From JAEUMD01 sp036768475 (GTDB taxonomy: Bacteria; Pseudomonadota; Alphaproteobacteria; Rhizobiales; Hyphomicrobiaceae), in assembly GCA_036768475.1 (NCBI GenBank), contig DAIPMW010000007.1, positions 1-64,000 on the forward strand: 64,000 nucleotides of DNA, in the 5' to 3' direction. Each line of letters opens with the position of its first letter. The first letter of the stretch is position 1. The position numbers were made by a program, and so were the translations under genes. Of the stretch, positions 53,433 through 62,247 are shown piece after piece. The notes under the pieces were generated by a model. The model searched no databases. It was not told where the DNA came from and was given only the letters and a program-made list of their open reading frames with translations.

Positions 53433-53538
53433 CGGCACCTTGGCGGATCGCGCGGATTTTCGAGGGATGGACGGCGGTAATGCAGTGCAAAGCCGCGGCA
53501 GATCGCGAGCCGTGGTCAGGCAGGGGTGATATTGCGCA

Positions 53539-54642
53539 ATGACGTGGCGCACTGTGTCGAGGCAGTCCGGCGATTGGGCCGCGCGGATAGCGAATTCGGA
53601 GAACGCTCCAGGCTCGTGGCTTGAGCGCCTGTCCGTTATCGAGGCGCTGGAGGACGCCGCATTCGATCCAGCGCTCGTTGCCGCATTGGAGGCCGACGCA
53701 CATGTGCGCCCGCTGCGCGAGATCCGTTTTTCGACACCGACGTTCCGCGAGTACGAGTCATCGGAGATCAAGGGCTGCGGAAAGAATACCTTCCCCGCCT
53801 TCTCGGTTACTGGTGGCGCGTGCGCGCTCGATTGCGATCATTGCCGCGCTGCGATCCTCGAGCCGATGATTCCGGCGACGACGCCGCAGATGCTCGATGC
53901 AAAAGTGCGCGACCTCGTGCTGTTGCAGAACCTGCAGGGCTTTCTCCTGTCGGGTGGCTCCAACCGACGCAACGAGATCAAGTATGAGAAGTACTATCCT
54001 GTCATTGAGCGGCTCAAGCGCGACTTCCCGCATCTGAAGATCGCAATCCACTCCGCCCTGCTCGATGAGCCGCGCGCCCGGCTGATGGCCTCGGCCGGCG
54101 TCGACACCGCGATGATGGACGTGATCGGTGCCGCCGAGACGATACGCGACGTCTATCATCTCGACCGGCCGGTCGAGGACTTCGAGGCGACGCTGGCCGC
54201 GTTGTGTTCGACAAGCATGGAGGTCGTCCCCCACATCGTCATCGGTCTTCACTACGGCCGCCTGCTGGGCGAGGCGCGCGCACTCGACATTTGCGCACGC
54301 CATGCGATCCACTCTCTCGTGCTGGTCGTCATCATGCCTTTCTATGCGAAGGAGGGCACGTTCGTGACGCCTGACATCGCCGATGTTGGCCGCATCTTCC
54401 GCGAGGCGCGCAAGCGCGTTTCAGATCGGCCCGTCAACCTCGGTTGCGCCCGCCCGCCCGGCATGCACAAGCGTATCGTCGATGCCTATGCGGTGATGGC
54501 GGGCCTCGACGGCATCGCATTTCCTGCAGACGGCGCCGTGGCGGTGGCTGAAGCAATCGGCCGACCCTTTACGCAGGCACATGCCTGCTGCTCGATCAAG
54601 GTGGGCGGATCGGCAAGCGGAGGCGCCTCATGCGCGGCCTAG
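53539..54642 (+). CDS. lipS1: Radical SAM lipoyl synthase component LipS1
   Basis: A 367-residue radical SAM protein. The SAM cluster motif is C95-X3-C99-X2-C102 (CALDCDHC). Extra cysteines at GCGKN (80), LGCARPPG and HACCSIK near the C-terminus could hold an auxiliary cluster that donates sulfur. LipS1 and LipS2 together insert the two sulfur atoms of lipoate in archaea and in sHdr-type bacteria, replacing LipA. Identification rests on the neighbourhood (lipT, lipS2, lipoate ligase and LbpA) and the radical SAM motif. The stop overlaps the lipT start by 13 bases. Confidence 0.8.
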   Translation: MTWRTVSRQSGDWAARIANSENAPGSWLERLSVIEALEDAAFDPALVAALEADAHVRPLREIRFSTPTFREYESSEIKGCGKNTFPAFSVTGGACALDCDHCRAAILEPMIPATTPQMLDAKVRDLVLLQNLQGFLLSGGSNRRNEIKYEKYYPVIERLKRDFPHLKIAIHSALLDEPRARLMASAGVDTAMMDVIGAAETIRDVYHLDRPVEDFEATLAALCSTSMEVVPHIVIGLHYGRLLGEARALDICARHAIHSLVLVVIMPFYAKEGTFVTPDIADVGRIFREARKRVSDRPVNLGCARPPGMHKRIVDAYAVMAGLDGIAFPADGAVAVAEAIGRPFTQAHACCSIKVGGSASGGASCAA

Positions 54643-55742
54643 CGCCCTCCATGTCCGGCGCAGGACACGTATCGCCTCACCAGACGTGGGATGTCCTTGT
54701 CGTAGGTCTGGGGCCTGCCGGCGCTTGCGCGGCCGCAGAGGCAGCCTCACACGGCGCGCATGTGCTCGCCATTGACCGCAAGGCGGAAGCGGGCGTGCCG
54801 GTACAATGCGCCGAATTCGTCCCTCGCATGCTGGGCATGGAAATCGCAGACCTTGCTACGGCGCGGCGCCAGGACATCGCCGCGATGGCAACGTTCGTGG
54901 AAAGCGCCACGCCCGACATCGAGCCGCACTTCCCCGGCGTCATGATCGATCGCGCAGCCTTTGATGCCGGGCTTGTCGCGAACGCTGCAGCGCACGGGGC
55001 GCAATGCCGCTTCAGCACTAGCCTGCGCGCGCTCGATGCCACCGGTGGCGCACACCTGTCCGACGGAACCACGATTGCAGCGCGTGTCGTCGTCGGCGCC
55101 GACGGTCCGCGCTCGCGTGTCGGCGACGCGATCGGCGCTCCGAATAGCGAGATCGTCGAGACACGCCAGATCACGGTGCCGCTGCTGCGGCCTTTCGACT
55201 CGACCGATATTTTCCTGTCCGCCGGCATTCCCGGTGGCTACGCGTGGCTGTTCCCGAAGGGAGAGGTCGCCAATCTCGGTCTCGGCGTTGCACCTGAGTG
55301 GCGCGCGCTGTTGAAACCGTTGCTCGACGATCTGCATGCCCGACTCAGGGAGGAAGGGCGTGTCGGCGCGGAAATCATCACTCACACCGGCGGCGCCATT
55401 CCGGTTGGTGGCATGCGGCGTCTCGTGTCGCGGATCGGCGCGACGACCGTGCTGCTGGCGGGCGATGCGGCGGGCCTTACCAACCCCGTGACCGGTGCTG
55501 GAATTGCTGCCGCCGTCGTCTCGGGACGTGAGGCGGGAGCCGCCGCCGTACGCCTGCTCGAAGGAGATGCGTCAGCCGCTGACGAATATGCAGAGGAACT
55601 GGAGATGCTTTTCGGATGCTCGCTCGAGCGTGCGCTGGCCCGTCGCCGCGCACTGATGGAGAAATACAAATCAGGCGGTGCGCCCGCCGAGGTTGACCTA
55701 AGGCGCGGCTGGATCGCGTTCCCGGAATATTGGGCGGCGTAA
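54630..55742 (+). CDS. lipT: FAD-dependent oxidoreductase LipT (geranylgeranyl reductase family)
   Basis: A 370-residue flavoprotein. The Rossmann motif VLVVGLGPAGACAAAEAASH is at about 24-43; VPVQCAEFVPRM, VVVGADGPRSRVGDAIG and the second FAD motif LLAGDAAGLTNPVTGAGIAA follow. It belongs to the geranylgeranyl-reductase-like group. In lipoate-assembly clusters of sHdr bacteria the gene between lipS1 and lipS2 is called lipT and is thought to supply electrons to the lipoyl synthase; no direct activity is implied by sequence. GGAGGCGCC lies before the ATG at 54630; MSGAG at 54651 is an alternative. Confidence 0.82.
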   Translation: MRGLAPSMSGAGHVSPHQTWDVLVVGLGPAGACAAAEAASHGAHVLAIDRKAEAGVPVQCAEFVPRMLGMEIADLATARRQDIAAMATFVESATPDIEPHFPGVMIDRAAFDAGLVANAAAHGAQCRFSTSLRALDATGGAHLSDGTTIAARVVVGADGPRSRVGDAIGAPNSEIVETRQITVPLLRPFDSTDIFLSAGIPGGYAWLFPKGEVANLGLGVAPEWRALLKPLLDDLHARLREEGRVGAEIITHTGGAIPVGGMRRLVSRIGATTVLLAGDAAGLTNPVTGAGIAAAVVSGREAGAAAVRLLEGDASAADEYAEELEMLFGCSLERALARRRALMEKYKSGGAPAEVDLRRGWIAFPEYWAA

Positions 55743-55765
55743 GCGATGAGAGATGAGGAACGCAC

Positions 55766-57076
55766 ATGAGTTGCATCAAGCGTGAAACCGCACTGCCATC
55801 GCGTGCTGGCGTGGAGGCGCGCGATTTCAACACCTATGCCGCGATGCAGCCGCGCGTGCCAGGTGCTATTCCGGCCGAGGCGAGGAACGGCGGCAGGGTC
55901 AAGTCGCATAACGTGCCGGCCGAGGGTGTCTACCTGCCCAACAACAATCGGCTCACTCCGCACATGCGCTCACCCGAGTACGTGCAGATGTCGACAGCAG
56001 CGGCCATCACATTGGGCGTTATGCCTGGCAAGATGCACCGCTGTGGCTGTACGCGCTGCCTCAATCTCCTGTTGACCTATCCTGAAGGCTGCCGCGCCAA
56101 CTGCGCATATTGTGGGTTGGCGCGTCACCGCGAGAGCGACCGCGATTACGCGGATCGCAATTTCATTCGCGTCGATTGGCCTGCAGTGCCGATGGAGCAG
56201 GTTGTCGATATCGTCGCGCGCGATGGCGAACAGACGCCGTTCCACCGCATGTGCATCTCCATGATCACGCATCCGCGCTCCGACGAGGACACGGTTGCCG
56301 TCCTGAAGGCCTGGACCTCTCGCATCGATCCAGCGAGCCTGCCGGTTTCGATCCTGTCCAATCCGACCACCATGAAGCGTGCTGACGTCCAGCGCCTCAA
56401 GGACCTGGGAGCGGACATTTTTACGGTGGCACTGGATGCTGCCACGCCTGAAATCTTCGATCGTACACGCGGCAAGGGCGTCGACAGCCCCCACTCGTGG
56501 AAGAAGTACTGGGAGGTGCTGGAGGACGCGCGCGACATCTTTGGCAGGGAGAAGTTTGGCGCACACATCATCGTCGGCATGGGCGAGAGCGAGCGCGACG
56601 TGCTGAGGCTTGTCCAGCGTCTCGTCGATATGGGCGGACATTCCCACATGTTCTGCTTCTTCCCCGAAAAGGGCTCGCTGATGGATCATCTGCCGGCAAC
56701 GCCGCGCGATCAGTGGCGGCGTGTGCAGCTTGCCCGCTACCTGATCGACTATGCTGGCGTGCGCGTCGAACACATGCGCTTCGATGGCGAAGGGCGCGTG
56801 AGCGACTTCGGCCTGCCCCAGGCCGAGCTTGATGCGATGATTGACAAGGGCACCGCTTTTCGAACGTCAGGATGCCCCGGCAAGGAGGCCGACGACGTCT
56901 CCGCCTGCGACCGGCCCTACGGCGACAGTCCGCCTTCCAACGTGGCGAGCTACCCGTTCCCGCTCGCCGCCGTCGATGTGCGCAAGGTGCGCCATCAGCT
57001 TCGCATGGAGCGGACGGGAGAAAGCTATGAGGCAGGTGAAGACCTCGACCCCGAGAGTTGGAGTGGCGGCCGCTAA
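55766..57076 (+). CDS. lipS2: Radical SAM lipoyl synthase component LipS2
   Basis: A 436-residue radical SAM protein. SAM cluster: C109-X3-C113-X2-C116 (CRANCAYC). Just before it lies C93/C95/C98 (CGCTRC), and near the C-terminus RTSGCPGKE and VSACDRPYGDSPPSNVAS; these cysteines and the serine of SPPSN are candidates for an auxiliary sulfur-donating cluster, as C-X4-C-X5-C and RSSY do in LipA. Partner of LipS1. AGGAACGC precedes the ATG. The family is related to biotin synthase-like radical SAM enzymes but the neighbours point to lipoate. Confidence 0.82.
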   Translation: MSCIKRETALPSRAGVEARDFNTYAAMQPRVPGAIPAEARNGGRVKSHNVPAEGVYLPNNNRLTPHMRSPEYVQMSTAAAITLGVMPGKMHRCGCTRCLNLLLTYPEGCRANCAYCGLARHRESDRDYADRNFIRVDWPAVPMEQVVDIVARDGEQTPFHRMCISMITHPRSDEDTVAVLKAWTSRIDPASLPVSILSNPTTMKRADVQRLKDLGADIFTVALDAATPEIFDRTRGKGVDSPHSWKKYWEVLEDARDIFGREKFGAHIIVGMGESERDVLRLVQRLVDMGGHSHMFCFFPEKGSLMDHLPATPRDQWRRVQLARYLIDYAGVRVEHMRFDGEGRVSDFGLPQAELDAMIDKGTAFRTSGCPGKEADDVSACDRPYGDSPPSNVASYPFPLAAVDVRKVRHQLRMERTGESYEAGEDLDPESWSGGR

Positions 57077-57151
57077 AACATGTTTAGCTCAACGATCCAG
57101 GCGCATGGCGCCGCCTGCTCATCGAACACGACACAGCCAACAGCGAGGTGC

Positions 57152-58255
57152 ATGAACGTGGCCGTTCCCTTCCGCGTCATCGATACCGGACTGCGCGAAG
57201 GCCGCGCCAACATCGCGTTCGACGCAGCGCTGATCGATCTGCACGCCGCCGGCCAAATACCCGATACCATCCGCTTCCTTCGCTTCCGGCCGACCGCTCT
57301 TGTCGGCCGCCACCAGGCAATAACGCGTGAGCTGAACCTCGCGCAGTGCGGCGCCGATGATATCGGGCTCGCTCGCCGCATCACCGGTGGCGGTGCGATA
57401 TATTTCGATGAGGGCATGCTTGGCTGGGAACTGGTGTTCTCGCGCCGGCGCCTCGTATTGCCCTCTCTGGCCGACTACACGCGCAAGATCTGTGAAAGCG
57501 CCGCCGACGGACTGTCACGCGCCTTCGGCATCGACGCTCGCTTCCGCCCCCGCAACGACATCGAGGTCGGCGGCAGAAAACTCTCAGGCACAGGTGGCTT
57601 TTTCGAGGGTGACACGTTGTTCTTCCAGGGCACCGTGCTGATCGATGCTGATCCGGCCCGCGTGATGTCTTACCTGAACGTGCCGCGTGCCAAGACCGAA
57701 CGTCACGCTCTCGATCGTGCGGAAAATCGCATAACCACCTTGAAGGCGCTGACGGGTGCCAGCCCCGAACCGGATTTGGTGCAACAGGCGATATCCGATG
57801 GCTTCGCACGTGGACTCGGCCTGGCGCTCGCCTCTGAGCCCGCCACCCCCGCAGAGGAGGAACGGGCAGCGAGGGTATACGATGACCAGGTCGGCCAGGA
57901 CGATTTCGTCTTCGAGATCGATGCCCCGGGTGAACCCGGGCATCTGGAGGCGAGCATCACGGGGGCCGGCGGAACCGTGACGGCCTTCGTCCGTGTTGAC
58001 GGCAGGCCGGGTGCTCCCCGCATCGCCCATGCACTCATCACCGGAGATTTTTTCGTGACACCGCCGCGGCTCGTTCTCGACCTTGAGGCGGCCCTGCGCG
58101 GCGTTCCCGTGCATGAGGCGGGGATGGCAGTGGATGCCTTTTTCACGGTCGCCCGCCCCGACCTTCTATCGATCCGGCCTGAGGACTTCCGCACCGCCAT
58201 AACGACAGCACTTACCGGGATCGGACAAAACCGCCCGGGTATGCCGAAAAATTGA
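57152..58255 (+). CDS. slpl(AB): Lipoate-protein ligase sLpl(AB)
   Basis: A 367-residue ligase. The catalytic domain has RRITGGGAIYFDEG (75-88) and the lysine K143 in NDIEVGGRKLSGTGG (binding lipoyl- or octanoyl-AMP). The C-terminal part (about 245-345; DDFVFEIDAPGEPGHLEASI and ITGDFFVTPPRLVLDLEAAL) matches the LplB accessory domain, so both modules are fused. sLpl(AB) attaches lipoate or octanoate to LbpA in sHdr-type organisms. ATG at 57152 with GCGAGGTG upstream; the frame continues to 57080 without conservation. It follows lipS2 by 75 bases. Confidence 0.88.
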   Translation: MNVAVPFRVIDTGLREGRANIAFDAALIDLHAAGQIPDTIRFLRFRPTALVGRHQAITRELNLAQCGADDIGLARRITGGGAIYFDEGMLGWELVFSRRRLVLPSLADYTRKICESAADGLSRAFGIDARFRPRNDIEVGGRKLSGTGGFFEGDTLFFQGTVLIDADPARVMSYLNVPRAKTERHALDRAENRITTLKALTGASPEPDLVQQAISDGFARGLGLALASEPATPAEEERAARVYDDQVGQDDFVFEIDAPGEPGHLEASITGAGGTVTAFVRVDGRPGAPRIAHALITGDFFVTPPRLVLDLEAALRGVPVHEAGMAVDAFFTVARPDLLSIRPEDFRTAITTALTGIGQNRPGMPKN

Positions 58256-58392
58256 GGTGACGCAATTGCAGTTCGTCCAACGTGTGGAAGCTTGCGCCCC
58301 GAATGTGCCGCGCTACAGTGATGCGGGAAATGCAGCAGCGGTGTTGACCGGCCACCACCATCTCAACATGCAATCGTTCGGAGAGGATCATC

Positions 58393-58773
58393 ATGGCTAG
58401 CAAGCTCGTCATCGTCATGGCCAATACCGACCCGCGCAACGGCGAGGAACTTGGCGCACCGATTTTCCAGGCGTCAGTCGCTGCCGCCATGGAGTACGAC
58501 GTGGAGGTGATCTGCACAGCCACATCCGGCGCGCTCATGAAAAAGGGCGTCGCCGAGAAGCTGCACGTCAAGGAAGGAAGTCCGAAGACCGTGTATGACT
58601 TCATCAAGGATGCACACGAGGCAGGTGCGAAGTTTTATTGCTGCTCGCCCAACCTCGATCTGTTCGACATGACCAAGGACGATCTCATTCCAGAGTGCGA
58701 AGGAATTGTCGGTGGCGCCCATCTCATCGAGACGATCATGGAGGATGACGAGGTCAGAGTTCTCACATATTGA
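58393..58773 (+). CDS. Second DsrE-type sulfur-transfer protein
   Basis: A 126-residue DsrE/F-like protein: MASKLVIVMANTDPRNGEEL, an AAMEYDVEVICTATSGALM segment and FYCCSPNLDLFDMTKDDLIP. It aligns with the dsrE3A product around ACQMTLDLFEMKKED, which places cysteine 84 at the sulfur-binding position; C83, C41 and C102 are additional. It is shorter and more cysteine-rich than DsrE3A and is encoded directly before lbpA, so it may hand sulfur to or from LbpA. It may be a DsrE3B/C-type member; I cannot decide. Confidence 0.8.
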   Translation: MASKLVIVMANTDPRNGEELGAPIFQASVAAAMEYDVEVICTATSGALMKKGVAEKLHVKEGSPKTVYDFIKDAHEAGAKFYCCSPNLDLFDMTKDDLIPECEGIVGGAHLIETIMEDDEVRVLTY

Positions 58774-58873
58774 TGAGAGCGTAAAAAATCGATCCTGCAA
58801 CAGAGTGCAGCGGCCCATATTCGAAACCTGCCGGACCAGGCGTCACGGCTCGACAGCGCTGGAGAGAAGGACA

Positions 58874-59314
58874 ATGCCGACGGTACGCGGATGCAACCTG
58901 CCCGATGATCTCTTCTACGATGTCGCCAACAACATCTGGTTTCGCGAGATGGGCGATGGCACGGTCAAGCTCGGGATGACGGCGGTGGCCACCGCTATGG
59001 CCGGCCAACTGGTCGCCTTCACGCCCAAGAAGACGGGCAAGGCCATCGCTGCCGGCAAGTCATGCGCAACCATCGAGAGCGGCAAATGGGTTGGTCCTGC
59101 CAAGTCGGCGGCAGGCGGCGAGGTTGTTGCGATCAACGACGATCTCGTTGCTAACCCGAAGCTTGCCAATGAAGACCCCTATGACAAGGGTTGGATGATC
59201 GTCCTGAAACCAGAGGATTGGGCTTCCGCCAAGGCAGCGCTCGTTCCGGGCTCACAGGTCGCCGCGAAATACGAGGAGAAGATGGCGGCCGACGGATTTG
59301 CCGGCTGTGCGTGA
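58874..59314 (+). CDS. lbpA: Lipoate-binding protein LbpA (GcvH-like)
   Basis: A 146-residue GcvH fold protein. The lipoyl lysine is K71 in CATIESGKWVGPAKSA, where ESGKW is the LbpA form of the ESVKA motif of glycine cleavage H protein; GGEVVAINDDLVANPKLAN and DPYDKGWMIVLKP follow as in GcvH. A second cysteine-rich feature is the N-terminal VRGCNLPDDLFY and C-terminal GCA. No gcvT or gcvP lies nearby, so it is not part of glycine cleavage. In sHdr bacteria LbpA carries lipoate-bound sulfur intermediates. ATG at 58874 with GGAGAGAAGG upstream. Confidence 0.92.
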   Translation: MPTVRGCNLPDDLFYDVANNIWFREMGDGTVKLGMTAVATAMAGQLVAFTPKKTGKAIAAGKSCATIESGKWVGPAKSAAGGEVVAINDDLVANPKLANEDPYDKGWMIVLKPEDWASAKAALVPGSQVAAKYEEKMAADGFAGCA

Positions 59315-59405
59315 TGCCAGCCGCAATGGGCGGATCGGCGGACGCAACCGCCACTCGGCATCATCGCCATTGATAATATGGGACATTCCCGCGGCAAAAA
59401 TGAAA

Positions 59406-59429
59406 AGGGCGATCCGGCCGGATCGCCCT
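59406..59429. terminator. Bidirectional terminator after lbpA
   Basis: Perfect 10-bp stem AGGGCGATCC / GGATCGCCCT with a GGCC loop between convergent lbpA and the small exported protein gene. On the minus strand it is followed by TTTTCATTTTTG. Confidence 0.8.
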
Positions 59430-59463
59430 TGTGCATTCGCTGACGCCTGCAAGGCGTATCGCG

Positions 59464-59751
59464 TCACTGCTTGGAATCGAGCATCGCCTTGATCTCGGCG
59501 CCGATCTTGTCGGCCTCGGCCGTTTCCTTGGCGTCGCAATGCCCCTCCATTTTGCTGAGCATCTGCTCGAGCTGATCGAGATCCGCGTCGGTCAGTTTCT
59601 TCTGCTCGGCCGACTGCGCAAGATCGAAAGCATTCTGCAGGCACGCCTCCACGGCGGGATCAGTCGGGGCTTCCGCAGGCTTGTCCTGCGCCAGGGATGC
59701 GCCTGTGAGGGCCGCGCTCATGGCGGCTGCCAGGATGAGACGCTTGATCAT
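59464..59751 (-). CDS. Small exported helical protein, unknown
   Basis: A 95-residue protein with a signal peptide (MIKRLILAAAMSAALTGASL, cleaved near AQDKP). The mature part is helical with two cysteines (VEACLQNAF and GHCDAKE) and repeated Asp/Glu/Lys, e.g. LDQLEQMLSKMEGHCD. It may be a periplasmic adaptor but no family is recognised. The start at 59751 follows AGAGGATACC. Confidence 0.7.
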   Translation of the reverse strand: MIKRLILAAAMSAALTGASLAQDKPAEAPTDPAVEACLQNAFDLAQSAEQKKLTDADLDQLEQMLSKMEGHCDAKETAEADKIGAEIKAMLDSKQ

Positions 59752-59890
59752 TTGGATTGGTATCCTCTGTTGTCCGTTCGCATCTCTGTGCGAATACACG
59801 CCGTTTGATCCTGGATTGTGGCTTCTCGTAGACCGAAGAACGACCGATCGGAGGCCACCGACAAGAAACGTTCCTTGTGGCGGAATTGTA

Positions 59891-60658
59891 TCAAGCCGCG
59901 GTGAAGAGCGCCCCGAGAACGTCTGACAAATTGGCGTATGTGTCGATCGTAGCGTCTGGATTGAGCTCGCGAATTGGCACGTCCGAGTAGCCGAATGATA
60001 CCCCGATCACTGGCACGCCGGCGGCTCTTGCCGTGGCGATGTCAACGCCGCTGTCCCCAACCATGATGGCACGGTCAACCCGTCCGCCCGCGCGCCGGAT
60101 GGTGCCTGTGAGATGCCCTGGATCGGGCTTGGAGACGGGCAGCGTGTCGCGGCCGACGATGGCGGCAAAAAGCTCTGTCAACCGCAGCGCATCCAGCAGC
60201 TTGAACGCCAGCGCCTCGCGCTTGTTGGTGCAGATCGCGATGCTGGCCCCTGCGCTGGTCAGCCGGGAAATCTCGTCGAGTACGTGTGGATAGGGCCGGC
60301 TGCCGCGTGCGATGTTCGCCTCGTAGTGATCGAGAAAGATGCCGAGCAACTTGTCGACCTCCGTTTGTGATTGCACTGCTCCGCTTTGATTGAGCGCCTC
60401 CTCGATCATGCGTCGCGCACCGAAGCTGATCCACGGCTGGACCGCAGCGGCCGGACGTGGCGGCAGCGACAGTCCCGCCAGAACATGATTGGTCGCGCCG
60501 ATCAGATCGGGCGCGGTGTCGATGAGCGTTCCGTCAAGGTCGAAGACGATGGTCGCGCCGTTCAAGGGAGATCTGGACACAGGACGAATGACAGCCTTTG
60601 CAATGAATTGATCGGGGCATGCGGCAACGCATATAGGGTCAAGTCTTGTAACCCCCAA
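59891..60658 (-). CDS. gph: Phosphoglycolate phosphatase-like HAD hydrolase
   Basis: About 240-255 residues. HAD motif I is VFDLDGTLIDTAPDLIGATN, motif II region ICTNKREALAFKLLDAL, and the motif III/IV KPDPGHL and VGDSGVDIATARAAG are intact. Gph removes 2-phosphoglycolate made by RuBisCO side reactions or DNA repair. The true start may be downstream of 60658, for example the GTG near 60580, since the conserved part begins at VFDLDG. In Hyphomicrobiales gph commonly precedes rpiA on the opposite strand, as here. Confidence 0.9.
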   Translation of the reverse strand: MGVTRLDPICVAACPDQFIAKAVIRPVSRSPLNGATIVFDLDGTLIDTAPDLIGATNHVLAGLSLPPRPAAAVQPWISFGARRMIEEALNQSGAVQSQTEVDKLLGIFLDHYEANIARGSRPYPHVLDEISRLTSAGASIAICTNKREALAFKLLDALRLTELFAAIVGRDTLPVSKPDPGHLTGTIRRAGGRVDRAIMVGDSGVDIATARAAGVPVIGVSFGYSDVPIRELNPDATIDTYANLSDVLGALFTAA

Positions 60659-60801
60659 CGCCAGTCTCTACACAAGTCCCGATATCGATGGCAAACCGCG
60701 GCCCCGCCGGAGACGATTTTTGGTGGTATCCTTCGCCCTTTCGGCAGGTTATCCGCCTGCACACTGCCGGCAGCGGGCCGCATGAAACAGGGAGACGTAC
60801 C

Positions 60802-62247
60802 ATGCAACAAAGAGTGCTGAAACTGGTGCGCGACCAGGCTTTCATCGATGGCGCCTGGGTCGGCACGCCGTCGGCCCCGGTCCGCAACAAGGCGACCGGA
60901 GAGATCATCACCAGCGTACCCGATATGGGCGCTGGCGAGACGCGCGCCGCAATCGAGGCGGCTCACCGCGCGCTGCCGGCCTGGTCAGGCAAGCTCGCCA
61001 AGGAACGTTCTGCGATCATCCGCCGCTGGTATGACCTCATCATTGCGCACGCCGACGAACTGGCGCTTCTGCTGACCAAGGAACAGGGCAAGCCGCTGGC
61101 CGAGGCCAAGGGCGAGATCATCTACGGCGCGGGCTTCGTGGAGTTCTTCGCCGAGGAGGCCAAGCGCATCTATGGCGAGACGATCCCGAGTCCCAAGCCG
61201 GATGCCCGTATCGTCGTGATCAAACAGCCGATCGGCGTGGTCGCCGCCATCACGCCTTGGAACTTCCCGAGCGCCATGATCACGCGAAAGGTCACGCCTG
61301 CGCTGGCTGCTGGATGCACGGCCGTCGTCAAGCCTGCGGAAGACACACCGCTGTCTGCACTGGCGCTTGCTGCACTCGCGGAGGAAGCGGGCATCCCCAA
61401 GGGCGTGCTCAATATCGTAACGGCCATGAACCCCGTACCCGTCGGTGAGGAGCTGACTGCCAATCCGCTCGTCCGCATGGTCACCTTCACAGGCTCCACC
61501 GAGGTTGGCAAGCTGCTGATGGGGCAGGCGGCAAAGACCGTCAAGCGCGTCGGATTGGAACTGGGCGGCAATGCGCCTTTCATCGTTTTCGACGATGCCG
61601 ACATCGACAAGGCGGTGGTCGGCGCGATCGCATCGAAATATCGCAACGCCGGACAGACATGCGTGTGCGCCAATCGCATCTATGTGCAGGCAGGCGTCTA
61701 TGATGCCTTTGCCGAAAGGCTGGCGGCGGAGGTCGCAAAGTTCAAGGTGGGTGACGGCACCGAGCCCGGCGTGACGCAAGGGCCGCTCATCAATGCCGAT
61801 GCCGTGGCCAAGGTCGAAGAGCACATCGCCGATGCGCTGTCGAAAGGCGCCAAGGCCATTCTCGGCGGCAAGCGCCACGACAAGGGCGGCACCTTCTTTG
61901 AGCCGACGATCCTCACGGGCGTTACGCCCGCCATGCAGTTGGCGCGCGAGGAGACCTTCGGGCCTGTCGCGCCGCTGTTCAGGTTCGAAAACGAGGCGGA
62001 CGTCATTGTCCAGGCGAACGCCACGCAATTCGGCCTCGCTGCATACTTCTACGCCCGCGATATCGGGCGCGTCTGGCGCGTTGCCGAAGCTCTGGAATTC
62101 GGCATCGTCGGCATCAACGAGGGCGTGATCTCCACCGAACTTGCCCCATTTGGCGGCGTTAAGGAATCCGGTCTTGGCCGCGAGGGTTCGCATCACGGCA
62201 TCGAAGAATTCGTCGAGATCAAATACATCATGATGGGCGGCCTTTGA
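60802..62247 (+). CDS. gabD: Succinate-semialdehyde dehydrogenase (NAD(P)+) family
   Basis: A 481-residue aldehyde dehydrogenase. NAD-binding PWNFPSAMITRKVTPALAAG, the FTGSTEVGKLLMGQAAKTVK region, the catalytic glutamate in LELGGNAPFIVFDDADID, the catalytic cysteine in NAGQTCVCANR and EETFGPVAPLFRF are present. The pattern fits GabD, oxidising succinate semialdehyde to succinate, with a related aldehyde substrate possible. ATG at 60802 with AGGGAGA. No gabT is seen. Confidence 0.9.
   Translation: MQQRVLKLVRDQAFIDGAWVGTPSAPVRNKATGEIITSVPDMGAGETRAAIEAAHRALPAWSGKLAKERSAIIRRWYDLIIAHADELALLLTKEQGKPLAEAKGEIIYGAGFVEFFAEEAKRIYGETIPSPKPDARIVVIKQPIGVVAAITPWNFPSAMITRKVTPALAAGCTAVVKPAEDTPLSALALAALAEEAGIPKGVLNIVTAMNPVPVGEELTANPLVRMVTFTGSTEVGKLLMGQAAKTVKRVGLELGGNAPFIVFDDADIDKAVVGAIASKYRNAGQTCVCANRIYVQAGVYDAFAERLAAEVAKFKVGDGTEPGVTQGPLINADAVAKVEEHIADALSKGAKAILGGKRHDKGGTFFEPTILTGVTPAMQLAREETFGPVAPLFRFENEADVIVQANATQFGLAAYFYARDIGRVWRVAEALEFGIVGINEGVISTELAPFGGVKESGLGREGSHHGIEEFVEIKYIMMGGL

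Noticed and set aside
46173..59314. Reading the locus as a classical sHdr operon
   Set aside because: No HdrA flavoprotein, and the only HdrB/HdrC-like sequence is a single fused HdrD/DsrK-like protein with one intact CCG domain.
58874..59314. Glycine cleavage H protein
   Set aside because: The lysine motif is ESGKW rather than ESVKA, there are no gcvT/gcvP genes, and the neighbours are sulfur and lipoate genes.
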